Below are positions 1 to 5,750 of a stretch of 5,921 nucleotides of DNA, in pieces. The notes under the pieces are model-generated. The model saw only the letters and a list, made by a program, of their open reading frames with translations, made no database searches and was not told the DNA's origin. The position numbers and the translations under genes are program-made. The stretch is from positions 1 through 5,921 of the forward strand of contig JAFGPH010000525.1 in the NCBI GenBank assembly GCA_016926135.1. The letters are read 5' to 3'. The DNA is from Deltaproteobacteria bacterium. GTDB taxonomy: Bacteria; Desulfobacterota; DSM-4660; Desulfatiglandales; HGW-15. Numbering within the stretch: the first letter of the stretch is position 1; each line of letters begins with the position of its first letter.

Positions 1-72
1 AGCGCCTTGAAGATCCATGGAAGGAGTTCCGGGGGCTCTTTTTGTCAGATGCGGCGGGTATGGTGGCGGGGC

Positions 73-210
73 TTATGAAGTGGATCGCGGCCCGCATGGA
101 CCTCCGCTGAAGGGCTCATCCTCCGTCTCGCCTCCTTCGTGCAGCAGGTCGATGACGGTCTGGAACACGAGGGTTCCTATGGCGGTAATGACCCAGGCAT
201 AGTGGAACAT
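73..210 (-). CDS. Possible small single-pass membrane protein (45 aa)
   Basis: I do not recognise this product. The ATG lies 3 nt beyond the stop codon of the DMT transporter gene. A Shine-Dalgarno-like GGAGAGGG, which forms the last codons of that gene, precedes it at a usable distance, so translational coupling is plausible. Residues 4-23 are hydrophobic (AWVITAIGTLVFQTVIDLL) and could form one membrane span. An acidic stretch follows at residues 25-32 (EGGETEDE), then a Gly/Pro/Ser-rich tail with one Cys near residue 39. The first 30 codons mostly end in G or C, as in the neighbouring genes, while the last dozen do not, so the 3' half is less convincing. It could be a small accessory subunit of the transporter or a chance ORF. 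No terminator is evident after its TAA. Confidence 0.45.
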   Translation of the reverse strand: MFHYAWVITAIGTLVFQTVIDLLHEGGETEDEPFSGGPCGPRSTS

Positions 211-213
211 CCG

Positions 214-1095
214 TCACCCTCTCCGGTAGTTGGTGACGTAGATGCCTGTGCAGACGAAAAAGAGCCCGAGCACAAGCCCCAGGGTGAGCTGCTCTGCCAG
301 CACGAGCATGCCGAAAACCACACCGAACACCGGGCTCAGGAAGGTGAGGACCGCCAGGTCCGAAACGGGGTAAGTGTGGATGAGCTTGAACCAGGCCAGG
401 TACGAGGCGAAGGCCACGATGACCGAGGAGTACCCCAGGGCCACGACCGCCGAGGGATTCACATCGAGGATCCATCGCGACTCCAGGAGGCAGGCGCAGA
501 TGAAAATCACCGGCACGGAAAAAGCGAGCTGATACAGGAAGGTGTGTATGGGGTGGACGGTTTCGGCCAGATACTTCTTGATGTAGATGGTCGTTGCCCC
601 CCAGAAAACGGCTGCCAGGATCTCCAGGAGATCGCCGTAAAACATATCCGGTGTCCAGCTCTTAGGCTTCCCCCAGAACACCAGGTAGATCCCGATGAAG
701 GCCAGGACAATCCCGCAGATTTTTGCATAGCTCAATTTTTCGTGGAGAAACGCAAAGGCCCCGAGGACCACGACAAAAGGGGAGAAATTCACCAGGATGA
801 CCGCCCTGGCCGCGTCCGTGTAGAGCAGCCCCCAGTAGATGCACACGAACTCGAGTCCGAAGAGCAACCCGACCATGAAGCCGTGGAAGAGACGTTTGTC
901 TCGGTGGAAGAGGGGCTGCCCGATGGCCAGGCAGTAGAGGATGCCGCACACCGAGGCGATCAGCGAGCGCAGGAAGGAATTGAACACGGGGGAGAAACCG
1001 ACGTTCGCGATCTTGACCGCCGGGTAGTTCAGGCCCCAGAGGGCGGTCAGCAGAACCATGATGAGGAAGCCCTTCAGGTCGATGCGGTCTTTCAT
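214..1095 (-). CDS. DMT superfamily (EamA-type) transporter
   Basis: Inner-membrane permease of the drug/metabolite transporter superfamily, 293 aa, close to the usual length for the family. It has two tandem EamA repeats, at about residues 9-141 and 153-288, giving roughly ten transmembrane helices. Family signatures are visible: WGLNYPAVK near residue 20, NFSPF followed by HEKLS at 103-122, and the matching FLSPVFG then AEQLT at 252-271 in the second repeat. An ATG is preferred over the in-frame GTG two codons upstream because AAGGAG (1101-1106) sits 5 nt before the ATG and overlaps the GTG. Members export amino acids, nucleobases or other metabolites, and the substrate cannot be read from the sequence. 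The gene lies about 90 nt beyond the terminator of the cytochrome operon, so it should have its own promoter. I see only weak -35/-10 candidates for one. Confidence 0.95.
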   Translation of the reverse strand: MKDRIDLKGFLIMVLLTALWGLNYPAVKIANVGFSPVFNSFLRSLIASVCGILYCLAIGQPLFHRDKRLFHGFMVGLLFGLEFVCIYWGLLYTDAARAVILVNFSPFVVVLGAFAFLHEKLSYAKICGIVLAFIGIYLVFWGKPKSWTPDMFYGDLLEILAAVFWGATTIYIKKYLAETVHPIHTFLYQLAFSVPVIFICACLLESRWILDVNPSAVVALGYSSVIVAFASYLAWFKLIHTYPVSDLAVLTFLSPVFGVVFGMLVLAEQLTLGLVLGLFFVCTGIYVTNYRRG

Positions 1096-1187
1096 GGCCA
1101 CTCCTTGCCGGCAGGTTGCGGAAGAAGATTAGGACGATTCAGCTCAAAAGGGAAGTCATTTTGAAAGAGATGAGGGGAACTTCAAAG

Positions 1188-1216
1188 AAAAGGGCGGGAC
1201 CACAGCCCGCCCTTTT
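1188..1216 (-). terminator. Intrinsic terminator of the peroxidase-phosphoesterase-cytochrome operon
   Basis: The two 11-nt arms, AAAAGGGCGGG (1188-1198) and CCCGCCCTTTT (1206-1216), are perfectly complementary around a 7-nt loop. Read on the minus strand, the hairpin runs straight into TTTTCTTT, as expected of a Rho-independent terminator. It lies about 100 nt past the stop codon of the small cytochrome gene. On the plus strand the stem is followed by TTTTGGG, which is a poorer tail. The hairpin separates the three-gene operon from the transporter gene. Confidence 0.85.
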
Positions 1217-1316
1217 GGGTCAGAAGATGCAACCACACCGAAGCAGCACCTTGAATGAAAGGGGAATCGAACACGCACTCCCGTTCTGGGCGCGCCAACC
1301 CTCTCGTCTCGGCGGA

Positions 1317-1739
1317 TCAGTGCTTGCCGGGTGCGAGGGGCGACCCGCGACGCTCCCAGTGGATGTAGGCCAGCAGGGCCACCATCTTGGGATCATCCAG
1401 GGCCAGGGCATCGCCCTCCAGGGGGTTTCGGAGACACCAGTTGACCATCTCCCCAAGGGTTACCACCCTGCCGATCTGCTGCTGGAACTTGGGGTAAGTC
1501 TCCGGATGGGTGTTGCTGGCGTTGGGATGGCACTCGTCGCAGGAAACCGTGTTCTTGCCCAGCTTGGGGCTGTGGAACCATTTGTCTCCCTCCTTCACCA
1601 CGCTCATGAACTCCTTGTCCCAGCGGTCCAAATCCTTCTGGGTGAACTGATGGGCCTGGGTGGAGATGGACATCACCAGCACAAAGCAAACCATCAAAAC
1701 CAGCAAGAAAGCTCCTAGAAATTTTCCACTCCTACGCAT
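1317..1739 (-). CDS. Small exported monohaem cytochrome c, SoxA/TsdA-like C-terminus
   Basis: Predicted periplasmic or membrane-anchored electron carrier of 140 aa. Residues 1-30 are a signal peptide or anchor: a basic start (MRRSGK), a long hydrophobic core, then STQAH. The single haem-binding motif is CDECH at residues 67-71, with His71 as proximal ligand. The C-terminal part reads VNWCLRNPLEG then DDPKMVALLAYI (99-126). From memory, this resembles the C-terminal pattern of SoxA and TsdA thiosulfate-metabolism cytochromes, where a cysteine in this region is the distal haem ligand. Cys102 is therefore a candidate ligand, with Met98 and Met119 as alternatives. The start is well supported: GGAGGG sits 5 nt upstream of the ATG. 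The gene begins 20 nt after the phosphoesterase gene and is the last of the operon. A role as redox partner of the upstream peroxidase is inferred from position only. Confidence 0.9.
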   Translation of the reverse strand: MRRSGKFLGAFLLVLMVCFVLVMSISTQAHQFTQKDLDRWDKEFMSVVKEGDKWFHSPKLGKNTVSCDECHPNASNTHPETYPKFQQQIGRVVTLGEMVNWCLRNPLEGDALALDDPKMVALLAYIHWERRGSPLAPGKH

Positions 1740-1759
1740 GTGTACCCTCCTTTTACCGG

Positions 1760-2833
1760 CTAGTAGTGGGTTTGAGGCGGAATTCGTTTCGAAGGGTTCT
1801 GATACTTGATATCCTCGGGACGGCCGGTTTTGAAATTAAAGGCCACGGTTCTGTTCTCGTTATCCGGCAGCTGGTAGTGCATGGCGACCTTGCCTCTGCC
1901 CACATTGATAAACTGCCAGCCTGTGGCATCCCTCTCAAAAAAGGGATCGGCCCGGTTCATGTGCGCCGTGAGGGGGGGAAGACGGCTCTTGTCCTGGGTA
2001 TAGGACTGCGGGTAGGGCCAGGGCCAGGCCGTGGCCATCACCGCGTGGAAGCTGATGTTGCCGATCTGGTTGTACTGGATCTGGTGCACATGGCCGTAGA
2101 TCACGGTCACCTTGTCGAAGGGCTTCAGCAGGGTCTGTACTTTCTCGGCCTCTTCCGTCCAGAAGTTCCATCCCTTGTAGATCTTCTGAATGGGGGAATG
2201 GGAGATGACCACGAGGGGAGTCGTCTTCTGGACCTTCTCCAGATCCTTTTTCAACCACTCCATCTGTTTCGTCCCCACCATGAAGGGCGAGCCGTCGGGA
2301 TTGTCGAGCCTCGCCATGGCCAGCATCCGGTCCATGGGGGTGCTCCACTTCTCGTGGGTCCATTTGTCGTACGTGAGGATGCTGTTCAGCACCACGAAGT
2401 GCACCCCCTTGTGATCGAAGCTGTAATACAGGGGGCTCACCTTGGACTGCCAGTACTCGCCCAGATCGAGGTAATAATCGTGCTCCCCGGCCACATAGTA
2501 GATCTTGCCTCTCAGCTTCGACAGGATCTCCAGGCCGTGGTCCAGCTCTTCCTTCTTGCCGAGCTGGGCCAGGTCGCCGCCGAAGAAGAAGAAATCGGGG
2601 CGCGGCGTCAGGAGATTGGCCTCCCGGACGGCCCGGATGAGGCCCATATCCCAGTTCCGAACGAACTTGTTGCCCTTGATCTGCTGGATGTGGGAGTCGG
2701 AGATATATCCGAATGTGAAGTCCTGGGCAGGACCCTTGGAGCCGAAGGCGACTCGCACCAGTCCCATGGGCAGGGCGCCCGCCATCAGGGCTGCACCGGT
2801 CGTTTTCAAAAATGTGCGTCGGTTCAGATTCAT
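1760..2833 (-). CDS. Tat-exported calcineurin-like metallophosphoesterase
   Basis: Predicted periplasmic phosphoesterase with a dinuclear metal centre, 357 aa. The N-terminus carries a twin-arginine signal (NRRTFLK at residues 4-10, then an Ala/Gly/Leu-rich core to about residue 32), so it is exported folded, probably with metal bound. The metallophosphatase motifs occur in order: D46-S-H48, G86-D87, G116-E-H-D119, H212 in ISHSP, and G247-H-V-H250. The third motif is normally GNHD/E. Here the metal-bridging Asn position is Glu117, which may change metal preference or activity. The start was moved downstream to this ATG because it begins the Tat signal and has AAGGAGGG 9 nt upstream. A longer reading would begin inside the peroxidase gene's end. 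The gene lies 38 nt after the peroxidase gene and 20 nt before the cytochrome gene. The substrate is unknown: nucleotides, phospholipids and phosphoproteins are all possible. Confidence 0.93.
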   Translation of the reverse strand: MNLNRRTFLKTTGAALMAGALPMGLVRVAFGSKGPAQDFTFGYISDSHIQQIKGNKFVRNWDMGLIRAVREANLLTPRPDFFFFGGDLAQLGKKEELDHGLEILSKLRGKIYYVAGEHDYYLDLGEYWQSKVSPLYYSFDHKGVHFVVLNSILTYDKWTHEKWSTPMDRMLAMARLDNPDGSPFMVGTKQMEWLKKDLEKVQKTTPLVVISHSPIQKIYKGWNFWTEEAEKVQTLLKPFDKVTVIYGHVHQIQYNQIGNISFHAVMATAWPWPYPQSYTQDKSRLPPLTAHMNRADPFFERDATGWQFINVGRGKVAMHYQLPDNENRTVAFNFKTGRPEDIKYQNPSKRIPPQTHY

Positions 2834-2871
2834 CGTCCATGTCCCTCCTTTCTGATTTGTCTGCCGGGGCC

Positions 2872-3987
2872 TCACTTTTTGACGAACTCCGGGCTCGTCA
2901 GGGCCTTCAGAAACTCCACCAGATCCTTCTGCTGCTCCTCCGTGAGATCCAGGGGCCGGATCCCGCCGCTCAGCAGCTCCGGCACGGGCTCGGTCTCCTT
3001 CAGCCTTCCCCCGTTGTTGTAAAACTGCACCACTTCCTCCAGCGTCTTGAGGCTGCCGTCGTGCATATAAGGGGCGGTGAGCTCGATGTTCCGAAGGGTG
3101 CTGGTCTTGAAGGCCCCGATGTCGGTCATATCGCGTGTCACCGCGTACCGGCCCAGGGAGGATGTCTTCGGGTTGGTCAGTACCGCGATGTCCGCGCCCT
3201 TCTTTTTCACATCCTCCACCGCCGCCGAAAGCTCATCCAGATTCTTGGGCATGTCGGTCGCGGACACGCCGATCATGTGGAAGCGGTTGTCCGTGAACAG
3301 GGCCTGGGTCTGCTCGATCACATGGCACGAGACGCACCGGCCCTGGTTGATGAAGATATCCAGCCCCCGGACGGCGGCCTGGCTCATGGCCGTCTTGTCG
3401 CCGCCGTAGTAGTAGCGGTCGAAGGGGGAGTTGCCGCCGATCAGGGTTCTTTCAAAGGCCCCGATCGCCTGCTCCACTTCCTTCATGGTGATTTTGTCCC
3501 CGCTCTTGCCGAAAACCTTCTTGAACATCTCCACGTATTCCGGATCGGTCCGTACGATCTTGAGAATGGGCTCATGGTCCTTCAGACCCATCTCCACCGG
3601 GTTGAGGAAGGGCTGGGCGGACTGGGACTCCAGTGTGGGCTCACGACCGTCCCAGAACTGGGTGGTGAAATAGGCCGAATTGATCACCGTGGGGGCGTTT
3701 CGGGTCCCTTTCAGCTTGTTGATGCCCTCCGAGACCGGGAGCTGGTCCGTAAATCCCTTGTCCTTGTCGTGACAGGTGGCACAACTGACTTCCCCGGTGG
3801 TGCTGAACCGCTTGTCGTGGAAGAGTTTGTCCCCGAGCGCCACCTTTTCGGGGGTGATCGGATTGTCTTTCGGGACCGGCAACGGCGGAAGCCCGAGCGG
3901 CGCGGCAAAAGCAACGCAGGTCACGAGCGTTGCAGCCACGACTCCCAATCGCAGCGTTTGCTTGAAAAGTTTGCTTGTGAGCTTCAA
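2872..3987 (-). CDS. Dihaem cytochrome c peroxidase / MauG-like protein
   Basis: Periplasmic dihaem enzyme of the bacterial cytochrome c peroxidase/MauG superfamily, 371 aa from the TTG start, a normal length for a precursor. Residues 1-29 are a signal peptide (MKLTSKLFKQ, then a hydrophobic stretch ending VAFAA). The N-terminal haem site is CATCH at 69-73, with the family's GFTD and RNAPTVIN segments just after. FWDGRE (111-116) supplies the conserved Trp between the haems, and NPVEM (129-133) the conserved Glu of the peroxidatic site. The second haem site is CVSCH at 218-222, followed by TAPYMHDGSLKTLEE (304-318). The position that is the Met ligand in classical peroxidases appears to be Tyr323 (FYNNGG), as in MauG. 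The TTG start is chosen because AGGAGG sits 7 nt upstream and the signal peptide then begins correctly. The alternative is an ATG at 4014 with no clear ribosome site. First gene of the operon, likely peroxide-controlled. Confidence 0.94.
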   Translation of the reverse strand: MKLTSKLFKQTLRLGVVAATLVTCVAFAAPLGLPPLPVPKDNPITPEKVALGDKLFHDKRFSTTGEVSCATCHDKDKGFTDQLPVSEGINKLKGTRNAPTVINSAYFTTQFWDGREPTLESQSAQPFLNPVEMGLKDHEPILKIVRTDPEYVEMFKKVFGKSGDKITMKEVEQAIGAFERTLIGGNSPFDRYYYGGDKTAMSQAAVRGLDIFINQGRCVSCHVIEQTQALFTDNRFHMIGVSATDMPKNLDELSAAVEDVKKKGADIAVLTNPKTSSLGRYAVTRDMTDIGAFKTSTLRNIELTAPYMHDGSLKTLEEVVQFYNNGGRLKETEPVPELLSGGIRPLDLTEEQQKDLVEFLKALTSPEFVKK

Positions 3988-4091
3988 TTTCCTTCCTCCT
4001 TTCTTCTCGGCCATGCAGACCCTGGTTTCCCGGCGGCCCCGCGCAGGCGAAACCTGATACACAGGGCCCAATCGGTGTATTCATTTGCCAT
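3984..4091 (-). CDS. Possible 35-aa leader ORF ahead of the peroxidase gene
   Basis: An ATG at 4089-4091, preceded by AAAGG 5 nt upstream, opens a frame of 35 codons. Its TGA stop (3984-3986) overlaps the TTG start of the peroxidase gene in the sequence TTGA, the classic layout for translational coupling. The predicted peptide begins MANEYTDWALCIRF and is rich in Arg and Gly further on. It resembles nothing I know. Its ribosome site lies in the 3' arm of a predicted leader hairpin (4094-4121). A frame this short can easily arise by chance, so this is a candidate only. Confidence 0.25.
   Translation of the reverse strand: MANEYTDWALCIRFRLRGAAGKPGSAWPRRKEEGN
3995..4000 (-). promoter_or_regulatory. 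Ribosome binding site that decides the TTG start of the peroxidase
   Basis: AGGAGG, read on the minus strand, lies 7 nt before a TTG codon at 3985-3987. If translation began at the upstream in-frame ATG (4012-4014), this Shine-Dalgarno sequence would be coding and would give the odd residues KKGGRK in front of an already complete signal peptide. The arrangement therefore favours TTG as the true start. Confidence 0.7.
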
Positions 4092-4093
4092 GT

Positions 4094-4121
4094 TCGCCTT
4101 TACAGGTCTTCCCGGTGGCGA
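4094..4121 (-). other. Leader hairpin in the peroxidase operon 5' untranslated region
   Basis: Read on the minus strand, TCGCC (4121-4117) pairs with GGCGA (4098-4094). Inside this, CGGG (4114-4111) pairs with CCTG (4106-4103) around an AAGA tetraloop, including one G-U pair, and an AC/TAAA internal loop separates the two helices. The structure would lie about 25-50 nt into the mRNA if transcription starts near 4146. It partly covers the ribosome site of the possible leader ORF. I compared it by eye with the cyclic dinucleotide riboswitch (GEMM) pattern and it lacks the conserved core. Confidence 0.3.
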
Positions 4122-4152
4122 CGGTTTACTCTGCGTGTGATGTGCCTGCAGA

Positions 4153-4181
4153 TATGTAACTCGGAATCATTCCGAATGCAA
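4153..4181 (-). promoter_or_regulatory. Likely PerR/Fur-type operator within the peroxidase operon promoter
   Basis: The sequence TCGGAATCATTCCGA at 4161-4175 is a perfect 7-1-7 inverted repeat, the same geometry as PerR and Fur boxes. On the minus strand it lies within a 17-nt spacer between a -35-like TTGCAT (4181-4176) and a -10-like TACATA (4158-4153). Both hexamers are weak, matching three of six consensus bases each. A repressor bound here would block polymerase. The PerR-like gene ends only 26 nt upstream of the palindrome, which makes its product the obvious candidate. Transcription from this promoter would start near 4146 and leave a leader of about 160 nt before the peroxidase start. 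Confidence 0.65.
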
Positions 4182-4201
4182 GCGAAAAAAGTCCTGCGCT
4201 G

Positions 4202-4630
4202 CTACACGTGGTACCGCCCTTGCCTCCGGCATCGCTCGCAGAGTCCGTAGTATTCCACCCGGGTGTCGGAGACCTGGAACCCGGCTTTCTTCAGGACCTC
4301 ACGGGGATCCAGCGGCAGGAAGGGAAGGTCTTTGATTTGGTGACACCTCTTGCAGATCAGATTGACGTGCATGTCCAGGTTCGTTTCACAGCGGTTATCC
4401 CTTCGGTCGAATTCGAGGATCCGGATCAACCCGTGCCGTTCCAGTTCCTTCAGGGTCAGATAAACCGTGGAAAGGCTCAAGCTCTTGAGCTTCTTTCGAA
4501 GGTGTTCGTGGATGACCCTGGCCCCGGGATGCGAAGTTCCCTTGCGGACTAGGAATTCCAGAATGGCCCGTCTCTGGGGCGTCAGCTTCATGCCCTTTTC
4601 CCGCATTTTCTCCATGACGGACTTCTTCAT
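4202..4630 (-). CDS. PerR-like Fur-family metal-dependent repressor
   Basis: Cytoplasmic transcription repressor of the Fur superfamily, 142 aa, the usual length for PerR. The winged helix covers roughly residues 5-75, with the LTPQR motif at 16-20 and the recognition helix around LSLSTVYLTLKEL (51-63). The structural zinc site is complete: CKRC at 93-96 and CERC at 131-134. Mapping by eye onto the regulatory metal site of Bacillus subtilis PerR (H37, D85, H91, H93, D104) gives H34, E82, H88, N90 and D101. The peroxide-oxidised histidines and the Asp that favours peroxide sensing are kept, but one His is Asn and one Asp is Glu. The ATG at 4630 is chosen because the next ATG upstream would add 14 residues with no ribosome site. 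The purine-rich stretch before the chosen start is itself only moderate. The gene follows the YitT gene by 78 nt with no terminator seen, and precedes the peroxidase operon. Confidence 0.9.
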   Translation of the reverse strand: MKKSVMEKMREKGMKLTPQRRAILEFLVRKGTSHPGARVIHEHLRKKLKSLSLSTVYLTLKELERHGLIRILEFDRRDNRCETNLDMHVNLICKRCHQIKDLPFLPLDPREVLKKAGFQVSDTRVEYYGLCERCRRQGRYHV

Positions 4631-4708
4631 GCCGACCCTGCCTTTTCCTAGTCTGGGGTGCAAACATAGCATTCCGCGGACGGCAAAGCCAGAATCTTCA
4701 CTCCCCTT

Positions 4709-5581
4709 TCACCAATGCGGCTGGTTGCCGATGCGGGTGCCCATCACCTCACGCGTGTCGGATACCACCAGAAACACGTCGGGGTCGATTTCGCGCGCGA
4801 GTCGCTTGACTCTGGAAATCTCCTGGAAGGTGACGACCGTGTAGAGGAGGTGCATCTCCTTCCCTGTGAAGCCTCCCCGCCCATCGATGACGGTGACCCC
4901 TCTCTGGATCTTCTCCATGATTTCCCCGGAGATCTTTTTCCATTCGGGAGAGATGATGAAGACGGCCCTGCGCTGGCTGAGTCCCGTGATGACAAGATCC
5001 ATCACAAAGGAATTCACGAAGACGTAGATCAGGGTATAGAGGGCTCCCTCCAGGGAGAAGAAGAAGGCGCCGGCAGCCAGAACCACGCTGTTGAAGGCGA
5101 GAATGGTCGTCCCCAGGCGCACCGAGAACCGCTTGAGGAGAATCACCGAAAGGATGTCGAGTCCGCCCGCCGAGCCGAGAGATCGGAGCGTGATCCCGGT
5201 TCCGACTCCCATGATGATGCCGGCCAGCAGGGCGCACAGAATCTTGTCCTGCACCGGGATGGCGACGTGCACCCATTCCAGCGTTCCAGTGAAGAGGAGC
5301 AGACCGGCAATGCTGTAAAGGAAGAACCGGCGGCCCACATACTTCCATCCCAGGATAAAGACGGGTATGTTCAGCACGAAATAGAGTCCCGACACCGGCA
5401 GGGCGGGAACCAGATAGTGCACCACCAGAGCCAGGCCCGTGAACCCGGCCCCGAAGAACCCCTGCGGTATGAGGATTCCGTTGACGGAAGCGGCGCAGAC
5501 CACGCTCCCGGCCAGGATCAGGATGAGGTTCCACACCGCCTGTTTGGAAGGCCCTGCGACCTGTCTAAAGGACCATTTCAT
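4709..5581 (-). CDS. YitT-family membrane protein (DUF161 plus DUF2179)
   Basis: Inner-membrane protein of the YitT family, 290 aa, close to the family's typical length. The N-terminal two thirds hold about five or six membrane spans (residues 17-35, 43-60, 64-78, 85-103, 113-133 and 155-200 region). Family-type signatures follow: NGILIPQGFFGAGFTGL at 34-50 and GITLRSLGSAGGLDIL at 129-144. The soluble C-terminal domain, residues about 203-285, contains RGVTVIDGRGGFTGKE (227-242) and matches DUF2179. Biochemical function is not established for most members. The in-frame TTG 33 codons upstream is rejected as start because a likely promoter overlaps that stretch. The ATG used here has only a weak G-rich ribosome site, so the start is less certain than the family call. 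It may be the first gene of a unit with the PerR-like gene. Confidence 0.92.
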   Translation of the reverse strand: MKWSFRQVAGPSKQAVWNLILILAGSVVCAASVNGILIPQGFFGAGFTGLALVVHYLVPALPVSGLYFVLNIPVFILGWKYVGRRFFLYSIAGLLLFTGTLEWVHVAIPVQDKILCALLAGIIMGVGTGITLRSLGSAGGLDILSVILLKRFSVRLGTTILAFNSVVLAAGAFFFSLEGALYTLIYVFVNSFVMDLVITGLSQRRAVFIISPEWKKISGEIMEKIQRGVTVIDGRGGFTGKEMHLLYTVVTFQEISRVKRLAREIDPDVFLVVSDTREVMGTRIGNQPHW

Positions 5582-5651
5582 GGATGCTGCCCCCAGGGCG
5601 TTGAATGCTTTGTCGAGCAAGGCTCCCGGAGGAACCGGTCTGCTCACTTTT

Positions 5652-5680
5652 ATAGTAGCAGGTTCCTGCTGCCCGCTCAA
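5652..5680 (-). promoter_or_regulatory. Extended -10 promoter with internal palindrome, upstream of the YitT gene
   Basis: On the minus strand TTGAGC (5680-5675) and TACTAT (5657-5652) are separated by exactly 17 nt, and TGC directly before the second hexamer gives an extended -10. Each hexamer matches four of six sigma-70 consensus bases. The spacer contains AGCAGGAACCTGCT (5657-5670), a perfect 6-2-6 inverted repeat that could be an operator. Transcription would start near 5645, about 64 nt before the chosen ATG. Confidence 0.5.
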
Positions 5681-5750
5681 GGGACCCGGCTCCGGCTCCT
5701 CTGGAAGGGCTGCTTCTCAGGTTTGCAGGCAGTAAATCCGACACTGGAGC

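Noticed and set aside
21..43. Plus-strand hairpin followed by TTTTT near the left edge.
   Set aside because: The core stem is six pairs with two G-U wobbles, with one more G-U needed to extend it, around a 3-nt loop, and no plus-strand gene in the window precedes it.
139..1164. Long plus-strand open frames opposite the transporter and other genes (also 1766-3022, 2812-4140 and 4715-5848).
   Set aside because: They are antisense shadows of well-supported minus-strand genes in GC-rich DNA. Their translations are low-complexity, rich in His, Glu, Gly and Arg, with no recognisable domains.
1250..1315. tRNA-like fragment on the minus strand (TGTTCGATTCCCC).
   Set aside because: The flanking bases do not form a T-stem (only two or three of five pairs), and no acceptor or anticodon stems can be built around it.
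4094..4140. Resemblance of the peroxidase leader to a GEMM-type cyclic dinucleotide riboswitch (CACACGCAGAGTAAACC).
   Set aside because: The conserved second half of the core (GGGACGCAAAGCC-like) is absent and the helices do not match the family fold.
4183..4204. T6 tract on the minus strand just after the PerR-like gene, suggesting a terminator.
   Set aside because: No hairpin with a proper loop precedes it; the nearby CACGTG palindrome has no loop. Read-through into the peroxidase operon cannot be excluded.
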